From positions 1 to 58,293 of the forward strand of contig PLYR01000105.1 in assembly GCA_003153435.1 (NCBI GenBank): a stretch of 58,293 bases of DNA. Direction: 5' to 3'. The notes below the pieces were generated by a model. It made no database searches. It saw only the letters and a program-made list of their open reading frames with translations, and was not told where the DNA came from. The DNA comes from Bacteroidota bacterium. Its GTDB lineage: Bacteria > Bacteroidota > Bacteroidia > Palsa-965. The translations under genes and the position numbers were made by a program. Below, piece after piece: positions 36,161 through 44,644 of the stretch (position 1 is the stretch's first letter; every line of letters begins with the position of its first letter).

Positions 36161-36192
36161 CGAAGATAGACAGTATTTTGAATATCAACAAA
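36161..36192 (-). promoter_or_regulatory. Promoter and short leader of the rplM operon
   Basis: On the minus strand TTTG (36192-36189), a 20-nt spacer and TATCTTCG (36168-36161) fit the Bacteroidota -33/-7 pattern with one mismatch. The expected start near 36155 leaves about 50 nt of leader. It can fold as CCC-TTTTTGA-GGG just after the start, a possible site of autogenous control by L13. That role is speculative. Confidence 0.6.
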
Positions 36193-36315
36193 TTTTATAC
36201 ACAATTTAAATGTTGAAAACCTCCGTAAAGGGGGGCAAATATAGGTTTTTTGTTGATTCCCGGAGGGTTGAAGGCTTATTTAAAGGTTTTAGCAGATTTA
36301 ACATCCTTTACCAGG

Positions 36316-38280
36316 TTAAATACGAATTCCGATTACCAATACATCATCGACTTGTTCAGAGGATCCTTTCCAATCTGCGAAAACAGACTTTAGCTTTTCT
36401 TCTTGTATCTGCAAAGAATTTTTATGTATTTCTTCCAGCACGCTTCTGAAACGTTTGGTGGTAAATTTCTTTCCTTCTTTTCCGCCAAACTGATCGCAGA
36501 ACCCGTCGGTAAACAGATAGATCAGATCTCCTTTCTGAAGTGTGAAATTCAGAGTCTCGAATACCTGATCTGAATCAGTCAGTCCTCCTACCGCTGCTTT
36601 AGTTGGCGTACTAATTATTACTTGTCCATTTCTAAGCAGGTAAAGTGGGCGGTTTGCTCCTGCATAGCTCATGTTCTTCAAATCTTTGTCAAAAACACAG
36701 AGTGCAGCATCCATCCCATCTCTCGATCCGGATTCTGCATGATTTTGTTTGAGTGAATTCTTTACCTGCTGATTCAGGGAAGTAAGCACTTCACCCGGAA
36801 GTGATAGGCCTTTCTTTGTTACTGCATCATGTAACATATCATTCCCAATCATACTCATGAAGGCACCCGGGACTCCATGACCGGTACAATCAACGGCTGC
36901 TATGTAAACTTTCCCTTCTGATTCACTAAACCAGTAAAAATCCCCACTCACAATATCTTTAGGTTGGTAAATTACAAACGATTCCGGAAAAGCTTTCTGG
37001 ATCTGAATTACAGCAGGAAGCATGGCATCCTGAATTTTTTTCGCATAGTTAATGCTGTCAGTGATGTCTTTATTCTTTTGCGCAATGATCTGATTCTGGA
37101 TGGAAAGTTGGCGATGCGATTTATTTTTAATAGAATACCGGTTATACATCACTAATGCGAGCAAAAGCAGCAGAACCGAACCGGCAATCAGTGACCAGGA
37201 AATATAAGTATACATAAGGTGTTCATGACTCGCGTTCAATTCAAGCAGTTCGATCTGTCTTTGTTTTTTTTCAGTTTCATATTTTCCCTGAGCATCGGCT
37301 ATTTTTTTTGTGTTATCTGATGTAAGAAGGGAGTCATGAAGGTTTTGGTATAGCTGAGTGTAATGCCAGGCTTGCTGGTAATCTTTTTTCTGTGAATAGC
37401 TTTCGCCCAGGTTAAGCCATGCATCGGCAACCATCATGGAATTATTCATGCTCTTTGCCAGTTCCAGGCTTCTGTTGAGATACGGAATGGCGCTATCAGG
37501 CCTTTCCAGGTGGTTGTAGGACCGTCCGACATAGGAATTAGAGAAGATGAGGTTGTAATTATCTCCAAGGGCCCTGCAAAGGCGATCCGACTGTTTCAGC
37601 ATTTCCAAAGCTTCCCGATCTTTCCCTTCATCGCTGTAGACGAGTCCTAGGTTATCCAGATTCGCTATTAGTCGGGAGGTGTCTTTCATTTCTTGTTGAA
37701 GATCCCTGGCTTCAAGAAAATATTTTTCAGCTATATTAAGGTTTGCCCTGTCATAGGCTCCTTTCCCATAATAGATATTGCCCATATTTGTGAAGACGAT
37801 CTCCAGTCTGGGCCGGTTGTTGGTTTCCTTATAATAAGACAAGGCCCTCTTATAATAAGTCAAGGCTTCATCTCCTTGATCCTGCAGACCAAAGAGGTTC
37901 CCCAATCCATTACATGATCTGGCAATAAATTCCTTGTTGTTTAATCCTTCTGCGATCCGGAGTGCTTTGAGGAGGTAATCAGAGGCTTCTACATAGTTGC
38001 TGCGGTTCAGGAGCCTGTTACCCAAATTATTGTTTGCCCAGTAAAGGGCATTTTTCTCCCCCAGGTTCTGGGCCAGAGCAAGCGCCTTTCTGGCCAGAAA
38101 TTCTGTTGCAATCTGATCATGAGAGGTCATTTGGTTCGACTGGCTGATTAATTTTCTGACCGTTGCTGTATCAGCCGCGTATGACTCTACAATCTTTTTA
38201 AGAGAATCCAGATTTACTCCAGCCTGCAGGGAATAGGTGTATAATGAAAGGAATAAAACCAGAAACCGATATTTTCTCAT
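36316..38280 (-). CDS. TPR-sensor SpoIIE/PP2C-type serine phosphatase
   Basis: A 654-aa membrane-bound signalling protein. A signal peptide (LVLFLSLYTYSLQAG) is followed by about 330 residues of tetratricopeptide repeats, for example ALYWANNNLGNRLLNRSNY and LIANLDNLGLVYSDEGKDREAL. A coiled coil, one TM helix (ISWSLIAGSVLLLLLALVMY) and a second coiled coil lead to the SpoIIE phosphatase domain. Its metal-binding residues are in GDFYWFSE, AAVDCTGHGVPGAFMS, and LFTDGFCDQ. The layout implies a periplasmic TPR sensor controlling a cytoplasmic serine/threonine phosphatase, probably in a partner-switching system. No anti-sigma or STAS partner gene is nearby. Confidence 0.9.
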   Translation of the reverse strand: MRKYRFLVLFLSLYTYSLQAGVNLDSLKKIVESYAADTATVRKLISQSNQMTSHDQIATEFLARKALALAQNLGEKNALYWANNNLGNRLLNRSNYVEASDYLLKALRIAEGLNNKEFIARSCNGLGNLFGLQDQGDEALTYYKRALSYYKETNNRPRLEIVFTNMGNIYYGKGAYDRANLNIAEKYFLEARDLQQEMKDTSRLIANLDNLGLVYSDEGKDREALEMLKQSDRLCRALGDNYNLIFSNSYVGRSYNHLERPDSAIPYLNRSLELAKSMNNSMMVADAWLNLGESYSQKKDYQQAWHYTQLYQNLHDSLLTSDNTKKIADAQGKYETEKKQRQIELLELNASHEHLMYTYISWSLIAGSVLLLLLALVMYNRYSIKNKSHRQLSIQNQIIAQKNKDITDSINYAKKIQDAMLPAVIQIQKAFPESFVIYQPKDIVSGDFYWFSESEGKVYIAAVDCTGHGVPGAFMSMIGNDMLHDAVTKKGLSLPGEVLTSLNQQVKNSLKQNHAESGSRDGMDAALCVFDKDLKNMSYAGANRPLYLLRNGQVIISTPTKAAVGGLTDSDQVFETLNFTLQKGDLIYLFTDGFCDQFGGKEGKKFTTKRFRSVLEEIHKNSLQIQEEKLKSVFADWKGSSEQVDDVLVIGIRI

Positions 38281-38400
38281 GGAGATATGAACTCCTTCCA
38301 GGAAAGAGAGTACCCGAAAATAGGAAAAATAAGGATAGGACTCTCACATCTGTTTCGGCTTTAGGAATGGAGGTTAGGCTCTTCAGCAAAAGTTATTTAA

Positions 38401-38450
38401 AAGAAAAACCCTGAAGCCTCCACAACCAATATGTGGAATGACTCCAGGGC
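38401..38450 (-). terminator. Isolated two-stem terminator upstream of the phosphatase gene
   Basis: On the minus strand CCCTGGAG pairs with CTTCAGGG (8 pairs, one G-T), enclosing TCCACA-7 nt-TGTGGA, followed by TTTTTCTTTT. It is 450 nt downstream of the kbl stop and about 120 nt upstream of the phosphatase start. It is too far from kbl to be an ordinary end signal. Confidence 0.65.
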
Positions 38451-38898
38451 ACCGAAAAATAAAATTAGTGATGGCACTTTTCCGGATGTATTCTTACGCG
38501 GAAGATGCGGGGTGGGATTGATAATTAATTATTTAGCATACCAAAATAGCCCATCCTGTTATAACTGGGAAGGAATCCCGTTGTTACTGATTTACATCCA
38601 AATCACAGGAGAGTAAAGGAAGGAACGGAAAACCATCACTAAATATGTGTATCTTGTGCTTTAGCGGGGAGAGATGGCTGAAGCGCTAAGAAGAAGAACG
38701 CATTGTATCGATTACTGATACAAAGATGAGCCAGATCTACATCCCCTTCAAACCACAATTCCCTCCAAAAAGGAACAGAATACCCCCCCGAAAAAAGTAA
38801 GGGCTTTCTTTACTATACTGATAATCAATAGATTTAAATGTCCCTTGGAAAGGAAATTCCGGGAATATCAGGAGTATTAACTTATCCTGTTAACAGAA
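38451..38898. other. Gene-free gap between kbl and the isolated terminator
   Basis: About 450 bp with no convincing protein gene on either strand. CATCTTTG on the minus strand near 38727-38720 differs by one base from TAnnTTTG and could start a transcript of about 310 nt that ends at the terminator 38401-38450. That would be a small RNA candidate. It may equally be a long kbl 3' tail. Confidence 0.35.
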
Positions 38899-40089
38899 CT
38901 ATTTAATAACACCAAGCTCCCTACCCACTTTTGCAAATGCGGCTACAGCTTTGTCGATATGCTCCTTCTCATGTCCAGCACTGAGCTGGACACGTATACG
39001 GGCTTGTCCTTTCGGAACAACGGGATAGAAAAAGCCGATGACATAGATTCCTTCTTTCAGCAATTTATCGGCAAAGACCTGACTCAGTTTGGCATCATAA
39101 AGCATTACCGGTACTATTGCTGAATCTCCTTCACGAATCTCCAGGCCGGCAGATTGAATTTCCTTTTTGAAATAAGCAATATTGCGTTCCAGTTTATCCC
39201 TCAGATCGGTAGTACGACTCAACATATCAAACACTGCAATGGAAGCGCCTACAATATGAGGAGCGAGAGAATTTGAAAAAAGATAAGGTCTGGAGCGTTG
39301 GCGCAGCAAATCTATAATCTCTTTCTTTCCGGATGTAAATCCTCCCATTGCTCCTCCCAATGCTTTTCCAAGAGTTCCGGTAACCAGATCCACACGATTC
39401 ATCACATTTTTCAGCTCTATCGTACCTCTTCCAGTTTTGCCGATAAATCCTGTAGCGTGACTTTCATCCACCATAACCAGTGCATTGTATTTGTCAGCCA
39501 GGTCGCAGATCTGATCGAGTTTAGCTACATAACCATCCATTGAAAAAACTCCATCAGTAACTATCATACGAAAGCGTTGGCTCTGGGCTTTCTTCAACTG
39601 CTCCTCCAGATCTGCCATATCACTGTTCTTATATCTGTAACGCTGTGCTTTGCAAAGGCGCACTCCGTCGATGATGGATGCATGATTCAACTCATCTGAA
39701 ATAATTGCATCATCTTCTCCCATCAGTGGCTCAAACACCCCTCCGTTTGCATCAAAACATGCTGCATAAAGGATGGTATCTTCCTGCTGAAGAAACTTTG
39801 AAATCTTTTCTTCAAGCGTTTTATGTATGGTCTGTGTTCCACAGATAAATCTTACAGACGACATCCCATAGCCATAAGTATCAAGCGTTTTATGAGCAGC
39901 ACCGATAACTTCAGGATGGGAAGAAAGACCAAGGTAATTATTCGAGCAAAATATAATGACCTCCTCCCCTGTACTTACCTTGATGGCAGCGCCTTGAGGG
40001 GTGGTAATGATACGTTCTCTTTTGAACAAGCCATTTTGTTCAATGGTATTTAGCTCCTGCTGAAGATGATCCCTGAATTTTCCGTACAT
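38899..40089 (-). CDS. kbl: Glycine C-acetyltransferase (2-amino-3-ketobutyrate CoA ligase)
   Basis: PLP enzyme of the alpha-oxoamine synthase family. It cleaves 2-amino-3-oxobutyrate with CoA to glycine and acetyl-CoA in threonine breakdown. The 396 aa begin with the family's [29 protein letters not shown] (split here for length), typical of KBL and not of BioF or SPT. PLP contacts: [22 protein letters not shown], and the Schiff-base Lys in [12 protein letters not shown]. Other family members (serine palmitoyltransferase, 8-amino-7-oxononanoate synthase) are less likely. Threonine dehydrogenase (tdh) is not in the window. A TATTTTTG element lies 38 nt upstream. Confidence 0.92.
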   Translation of the reverse strand: MYGKFRDHLQQELNTIEQNGLFKRERIITTPQGAAIKVSTGEEVIIFCSNNYLGLSSHPEVIGAAHKTLDTYGYGMSSVRFICGTQTIHKTLEEKISKFLQQEDTILYAACFDANGGVFEPLMGEDDAIISDELNHASIIDGVRLCKAQRYRYKNSDMADLEEQLKKAQSQRFRMIVTDGVFSMDGYVAKLDQICDLADKYNALVMVDESHATGFIGKTGRGTIELKNVMNRVDLVTGTLGKALGGAMGGFTSGKKEIIDLLRQRSRPYLFSNSLAPHIVGASIAVFDMLSRTTDLRDKLERNIAYFKKEIQSAGLEIREGDSAIVPVMLYDAKLSQVFADKLLKEGIYVIGFFYPVVPKGQARIRVQLSAGHEKEHIDKAVAAFAKVGRELGVIK

Positions 40090-40126
40090 AAAAGAGAGTT
40101 GATTTGGTAGAACTAGGTTGCGACAA

Positions 40127-40134
40127 CAAAAATA
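40127..40134 (-). promoter_or_regulatory. Promoter (-7 element) of kbl
   Basis: TATTTTTG on the minus strand matches TAnnTTTG. It lies 38 nt before the kbl ATG. No good TTG is seen 19-21 nt upstream. Confidence 0.45.
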
Positions 40135-40169
40135 CTTATTATTTTCGTCAGGTTTTTATTCACTCCCAT

Positions 40170-41270
40170 TTAATTCAACCGGTACATTTTTCCCGGAAGA
40201 GATTTAAGAACCGCTTGAAATTCAAGCTGGAGAAGCATTGCTGAGATCCGAAAAACCGGGATCCCTGCCAATGCACTTATTTCATCAATGTGAATATTTC
40301 CTTTGTCACGCATAATATTTACAACAGTTTCCTCCTCCTTACTGAGCTCCACGAACAAAGACCTCTGAGCGGGTATTTTCTTTTTTTTCTGTTCATCCCA
40401 ACCCATCATTCGAACAATGTCTTCCGCATTTTCCACTAAAGCAGCCTTGCTTTCCCGGATCAGATAATTGCAACCGGCGGAAAAAGGATCGTCGGTGCGC
40501 CCTGGAAATGCGAACACATCTCTGCTATAGGAATTTGCAATGTCTGCAGTGATCAGAGAACCTCCTTGCCTGGCCGATTCTACAACTACCAGAGCATCAC
40601 ACAAACCGGCTACAATACGATTTCTGCGTGGAAAATTTTCTCTATCCGGTCTCGTACCACTCGTATAATCACTGATCAGGGCTCCATCTTCAATCATCCT
40701 TTCTGCAATGGAAGTATGAGTAAGAGGATAAATGGCATCCAGTCCATGAGCCAATACTCCCACCGTAGGTACCTTTTGTTTCAGGCAGGCTCTGTGAGCA
40801 CAGATATCGATTCCATAGGCCAGACCACTAACAATCACCACTTGATGAGAAGCAAGTTCTTCCACTAGTTTGTTACAACAGTCCTTCCCATAAGGTGTAG
40901 CATTGCGCGTACCTACGATTCCCAGAATCCGTGGTGCATTCAGATTGGTATTGCCTTTCCTATAGAGCATCATTGGACTATCCGCACATTGCTTCAACCT
41001 TTCTGGGTATTGCTCATCCAGATAAAACAAGGCCGTAATCTCATTATCCTCGATGAAGCGAACCTCCGCCTCCGCCTTTCCGAATACCTTTTGCCTGATG
41101 ATTGCATTTGCAAAACATTTTCCTATCCCCGGTATTTTGAGAAGTGCACTTTTCTTTTGTTTAAATACAGCCTCCGCACTTCCACTATATGCAACCAGCT
41201 TTTTTCCCAAAATATCTCCGATTCCCGGAATGAGTGTTAATGCAATCTTATAAATTAATTCATTCAACAT
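40170..41270 (-). CDS. dprA: DNA-processing protein DprA
   Basis: Loads RecA onto incoming single-stranded DNA in natural transformation; widespread also in non-competent bacteria. The 366 aa have an N-terminal helix-hairpin-helix-like region (LLKIPGIGKCFANAI), the Rossmann-like core with GTRNATPYGKDCC, VVSGLAYGIDICAHRACL, RRNRIVAGLCDALVVVESARQGGSLITA and VFAFPGRTDDPFSAGCNYLI, and a C-terminal winged-helix segment (IDEISALAGIPVFRISAMLLQLE). The start ATG at 41270 follows AAAGGAGAT, although this phylum rarely depends on such a site. Divergent from the TonB receptor gene. Confidence 0.95.
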   Translation of the reverse strand: MLNELIYKIALTLIPGIGDILGKKLVAYSGSAEAVFKQKKSALLKIPGIGKCFANAIIRQKVFGKAEAEVRFIEDNEITALFYLDEQYPERLKQCADSPMMLYRKGNTNLNAPRILGIVGTRNATPYGKDCCNKLVEELASHQVVIVSGLAYGIDICAHRACLKQKVPTVGVLAHGLDAIYPLTHTSIAERMIEDGALISDYTSGTRPDRENFPRRNRIVAGLCDALVVVESARQGGSLITADIANSYSRDVFAFPGRTDDPFSAGCNYLIRESKAALVENAEDIVRMMGWDEQKKKKIPAQRSLFVELSKEEETVVNIMRDKGNIHIDEISALAGIPVFRISAMLLQLEFQAVLKSLPGKMYRLN

Positions 41271-41376
41271 ATCTCCTTTAATTTTCTTTTACTTATTTTT
41301 AGTCCCAACTCCATATTAAAGAATGTTACAAACCCTTTTAGAACCCTGGGGTACTAAAATAAAAGCATAGCGCGGC

Positions 41377-43680
41377 ATGAGAAATTTTACATTCTGTTTA
41401 TTCTTTTCAATCGCTGGTTCATTCCTGCAGGCACAATCTACGGTCAGGGGAAGAGTGACTGACAAGCTAACCGGAGACGGGCTGATTGGTGTAGCGATAG
41501 TAGCGGATACAAAAACCGGAGCGGTAAGCGATGTAAATGGTAACTATTCGCTCAAGCTTTCTGAGGGAAAACATACTCTGGAATTTCGCTTACTCGGTTA
41601 TACCCCATTCACCGCCCAACCTACAATCAAAGCCGGATCTGATACAATTGTACTGAATGTGACTATGGAAACCAGTGCAAGAGCTCTGGATATGGTTGTG
41701 GTTTCTGCAGGGAAATTTGAGCAGAAGCTGGGCGATGTTGTTGTTTCTATGGAAGTCATCACACCTCATCTCCTTGAAAGCAAGAATACCACCACTATTG
41801 AAACAATCATGGACCAGGTTCCCGGAGTAAACATGACTGACGGGCAGGCCAACATCCGTGGAGGAAGCGGTTACACTTACGGAGGAGGCAGTCGTGTACT
41901 GTTGCTGGTAGATGATATTCCCTTGCTCTCCGCAGATGCTGGCGACATTAAGTGGAACTTCCTCCCGATTGAAAATCTGCAACAGATAGAAGTCCTGAAA
42001 GGTGCGTCCTCTGCTCTCTTCGGAGCCTCAGCACTGAATGGGGTAATCAATATCCGGACTGCTTACCCAACCTCCACTCCACAAACTTCTATCGTTATGT
42101 ATTCCGGTATCTATGACCAGCCATCGAGAGGAGACATGATCTGGTGGGGTAAACAAAATCCAATTTTCCAGGGAACCTATTTCTTTCATTCCCGTCAAAT
42201 CAATAACTGGGATCTCGTATTCGGTGGTAACCTTTTCGATAATGACGGATATCGTTATGATGAACCGGAGCGGAGGTACCGCTTTAACGTGAACACCAGA
42301 TACCGTTTCAAAAAAGTGGTTGGTCTAAGTGCAGGAGTGAACTTTAACTACATGGATGTGAGTGGAGGAAATTTTTTACTCTGGCAGAACGATACCTCCG
42401 GAGCCTATAAACCATTGGGGGGAGCGACCCAGCACTATAATAACGTTCGCTTTAATATTGACCCTTACATCACCTATTTCACAAAAAAAGGAGCCAAGCA
42501 TAGCATTCATACACGTTATTACTACACCTTCAATGATAACGACACCCATCAAGGTGCTACCGGCAAACTTTTTTATGCTGATTACCAGTTCCAGAAACAT
42601 TTTGAAAACGGGCTCACCTTTACTTCAGGGATCACAGCCACATCCTCTGTTATCGAGTCACAGCTCTATCTCAACCATAAATCTTCGAATGAAGCGGTGT
42701 ACTTACAAGCCGACAAAAAGTTTTTCAAAAAGCTAACAGCCTCTCTGGGTGTCCGTGCCGAATCTTATAAGATGGATTCCGTACAGACCCGATTTAATAT
42801 TCATAACGGGAAAGATACCATTGCCAAACTCCCTTTTTACCCTGTTATGCGCGCTGGTCTTAACTATGAACTGGCAAAAGCAACCTACATCCGCGTTTCT
42901 TACGGACAAGGCTACCGATTTCCATCCGTTGCAGAAAAATACATCAAGACCGCAGTCAGCGGACTTGAAATTTATCCCAATAACAACCTGAAACCGGAAA
43001 CGGGTTCCAGTTATGAAATAGGAATAAAGCAAGGATTCAGGGTGGGTGGATTCCAGGGGTATGCCGACGTGGCAGCTTTTCAGATGTTATATCACAACAT
43101 GATGGAATTTGCGATGGGGCAATGGGGCAACCCGAATGTGGATCCACTCTATGGAGTTGGATTTAAGTCAACCAATATAGGCACAACCCAGATCAGCGGG
43201 GTGGATGTATCCGTGGAAGGAGAAGGGAAGATCAATAAGGTGGGTGTTCGCTTGCTGGCCGGATATACATATATGGACCCTATAAGTCTTGATTATTCTT
43301 ATTGGCATGACACACTCTCAAACTCTTCCAAACAAAATATTCTCAAGTACCGTTACCATCACATTGCTAAAGGAGATATTGAGTTGAATTATAAAGGCTG
43401 GTCGCTTGGATTCAGTGTGCGCTACAATAGCTTTATGGAGAATATCGACAAGTTTTTTGTTGATCCCTTCTTCGCCCATGTCCTTCCGGGAATTGCTGAT
43501 TACCGCCGACTCCACCCTGATGGAGATCTGGTCTTCGACAACCGCATCTCGTATCAGCTAAACAAAATGGCCAGAATTTCGCTTGTCACCAACAACATAT
43601 TCAATGCCATTGTAAGTTCCAGGCCCGGAGATGTATTACCTCCACGGAATTACGCGCTGCAGGTAGCTCTGAAATTTTAG
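41377..43680 (+). CDS. TonB-dependent outer-membrane receptor with CarboxypepD_reg-like N-terminus
   Basis: A 767-aa outer-membrane transporter powered by TonB-ExbBD. The signal peptide ends near SFLQAQS. Residues 22-105 form the carboxypeptidase-like regulatory domain (VRGRVTDKLTGDGLIGVAI). The plug domain spans about 115-225 (IETIMDQVPGVNMTDGQANIRGGSG, IEVLKGASSALFGASALNGVINI). A 22-strand barrel follows and ends in YALQVALKF with terminal Phe. No SusD partner follows, so it is not a standard polysaccharide utilisation pair. Ligand could be a siderophore, cobalamin or metal; this is not decidable here. Confidence 0.93.
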   Translation: MRNFTFCLFFSIAGSFLQAQSTVRGRVTDKLTGDGLIGVAIVADTKTGAVSDVNGNYSLKLSEGKHTLEFRLLGYTPFTAQPTIKAGSDTIVLNVTMETSARALDMVVVSAGKFEQKLGDVVVSMEVITPHLLESKNTTTIETIMDQVPGVNMTDGQANIRGGSGYTYGGGSRVLLLVDDIPLLSADAGDIKWNFLPIENLQQIEVLKGASSALFGASALNGVINIRTAYPTSTPQTSIVMYSGIYDQPSRGDMIWWGKQNPIFQGTYFFHSRQINNWDLVFGGNLFDNDGYRYDEPERRYRFNVNTRYRFKKVVGLSAGVNFNYMDVSGGNFLLWQNDTSGAYKPLGGATQHYNNVRFNIDPYITYFTKKGAKHSIHTRYYYTFNDNDTHQGATGKLFYADYQFQKHFENGLTFTSGITATSSVIESQLYLNHKSSNEAVYLQADKKFFKKLTASLGVRAESYKMDSVQTRFNIHNGKDTIAKLPFYPVMRAGLNYELAKATYIRVSYGQGYRFPSVAEKYIKTAVSGLEIYPNNNLKPETGSSYEIGIKQGFRVGGFQGYADVAAFQMLYHNMMEFAMGQWGNPNVDPLYGVGFKSTNIGTTQISGVDVSVEGEGKINKVGVRLLAGYTYMDPISLDYSYWHDTLSNSSKQNILKYRYHHIAKGDIELNYKGWSLGFSVRYNSFMENIDKFFVDPFFAHVLPGIADYRRLHPDGDLVFDNRISYQLNKMARISLVTNNIFNAIVSSRPGDVLPPRNYALQVALKF

Positions 43681-43686
43681 GATGGA

Positions 43687-44607
43687 TCAGAAACCGTATC
43701 CTTTGAAAGTCTTCGTGAACTCATCCGCTGCATAAGCCGGATTCACTTTAATGTTCAGATATTCATAAGACTCAAAGAGACCGTTATTATCAAAGACTTT
43801 TGTACTTACCGGAAGCCAGGTTTTCTTATCTACCAGGAGTTCCGTTATCCGTGCATAGGAGGAAGGAATAATCAATATTTTCCCGGTCTTGAGTGCGGCA
43901 TCATATTCGGTTAGCTTATTCAACTCTCCCAATTTGTACTCGCTTAATTTTAACTTTCTTGCTATAGAGATGAGGCTTTCCCCTTTCAGTGCGGAGTAGG
44001 TAGTAAACTTATAAGCCAGGTCAGTGATGGTAATCTTATAACAAGGAATGTTGTTCCAGGAAACTTCTCCATCATACTTGAAATAGTCATCAAATTTAAC
44101 CCCTGTTCGCACAATCGCATCTTTTATAATTTCCGTAAGGAAGTCGAAGCCTACTTCCAGTACCGTATGGTGCTGATCTTTGTGCAGAGTGCTACTATTG
44201 ACATCAAGATTGACGTCCACATACGGAAAACCACCAGGATTGACCAGTACCTTATCGCCATTAACCCCTTTTACATAGAGAAGCTCCGGTCCGCTGAGCT
44301 TCATATAAATTTTCATAGGTTTCCGAAGGAGCTTGACTTTGGAGGTAGATAATCTCATCTTTCCGTTACATCGTTCCTCTATTTTAAGATCGAAGCTCAC
44401 TCCGATGAGGGCATCTGCCGCTCCAATCATGTGATTGATGATCGACTTTGCAGTGGGCGTAGCATCAACGGTTTGCTTAAGTAGCCCCAAAGGAATTCCT
44501 ACGGCGCTTCCAACTAGCTGTTTATCAGTAAATGACAAGGACAAACCGAGGAAGAGAATCACCGGAAGATATCGGCAACAAAGCGGATATGAAGATGGAC
44601 GATACAA
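43687..44607 (-). CDS. DUF1571-like protein with an inserted LysM-like segment
   Basis: A 306-aa protein with an N-terminal hydrophobic stretch (YLPVILFLGLSLSF) that may be a signal or anchor. The body matches DUF1571 features: SFDLKIEERCNGKM, KVKLLRKPMKIYMKL, GPELLYVKGVNGDKVLVNPGGF. Between the beta strand FTTYSALKGES and the strand VDKKTWLPVST lies SLISIARKLKLSEYKLGELN to ALKTGKILIIPSSY, which has the spacing of a LysM domain. The final part (FDNNGLFESYEYLNIKVN) continues the DUF1571 sheet. Function is unknown; LysM suggests peptidoglycan contact. It is convergent with the TonB receptor gene and divergent from the HU/SPOR gene. Confidence 0.7.
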   Translation of the reverse strand: MYRPSSYPLCCRYLPVILFLGLSLSFTDKQLVGSAVGIPLGLLKQTVDATPTAKSIINHMIGAADALIGVSFDLKIEERCNGKMRLSTSKVKLLRKPMKIYMKLSGPELLYVKGVNGDKVLVNPGGFPYVDVNLDVNSSTLHKDQHHTVLEVGFDFLTEIIKDAIVRTGVKFDDYFKYDGEVSWNNIPCYKITITDLAYKFTTYSALKGESLISIARKLKLSEYKLGELNKLTEYDAALKTGKILIIPSSYARITELLVDKKTWLPVSTKVFDNNGLFESYEYLNIKVNPAYAADEFTKTFKGYGF

Positions 44608-44631
44608 CGCCTAAAGTTAGTTTTTTTTTCC

Positions 44632-44639
44632 TAATTTCG
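44632..44639 (+). promoter_or_regulatory. Promoter (-7 element) of the HU/SPOR gene, almost at the start codon
   Basis: TAATTTCG differs from TAnnTTTG by one base and lies only 5 nt before the ATG at 44645. With the usual 5-7 nt to the transcription start, the mRNA would begin at or next to the start codon. No clear -33 TTG is visible. Confidence 0.45.
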
Positions 44640-44644
44640 CAGAG

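Noticed and set aside
36106-36204. 33-residue N-terminal extension of L13
   Set aside because: It is not family-like and would begin before the predicted promoter at 36161-36192.
38665-38740. tRNA-Ser-like opening (GGAGAGATGGCTGAAG) on the plus strand
   Set aside because: The remaining arms, an anticodon loop and the TTC loop GGTTCGAATCC are missing, and the acceptor stem has no partner. It is not a tRNA gene.
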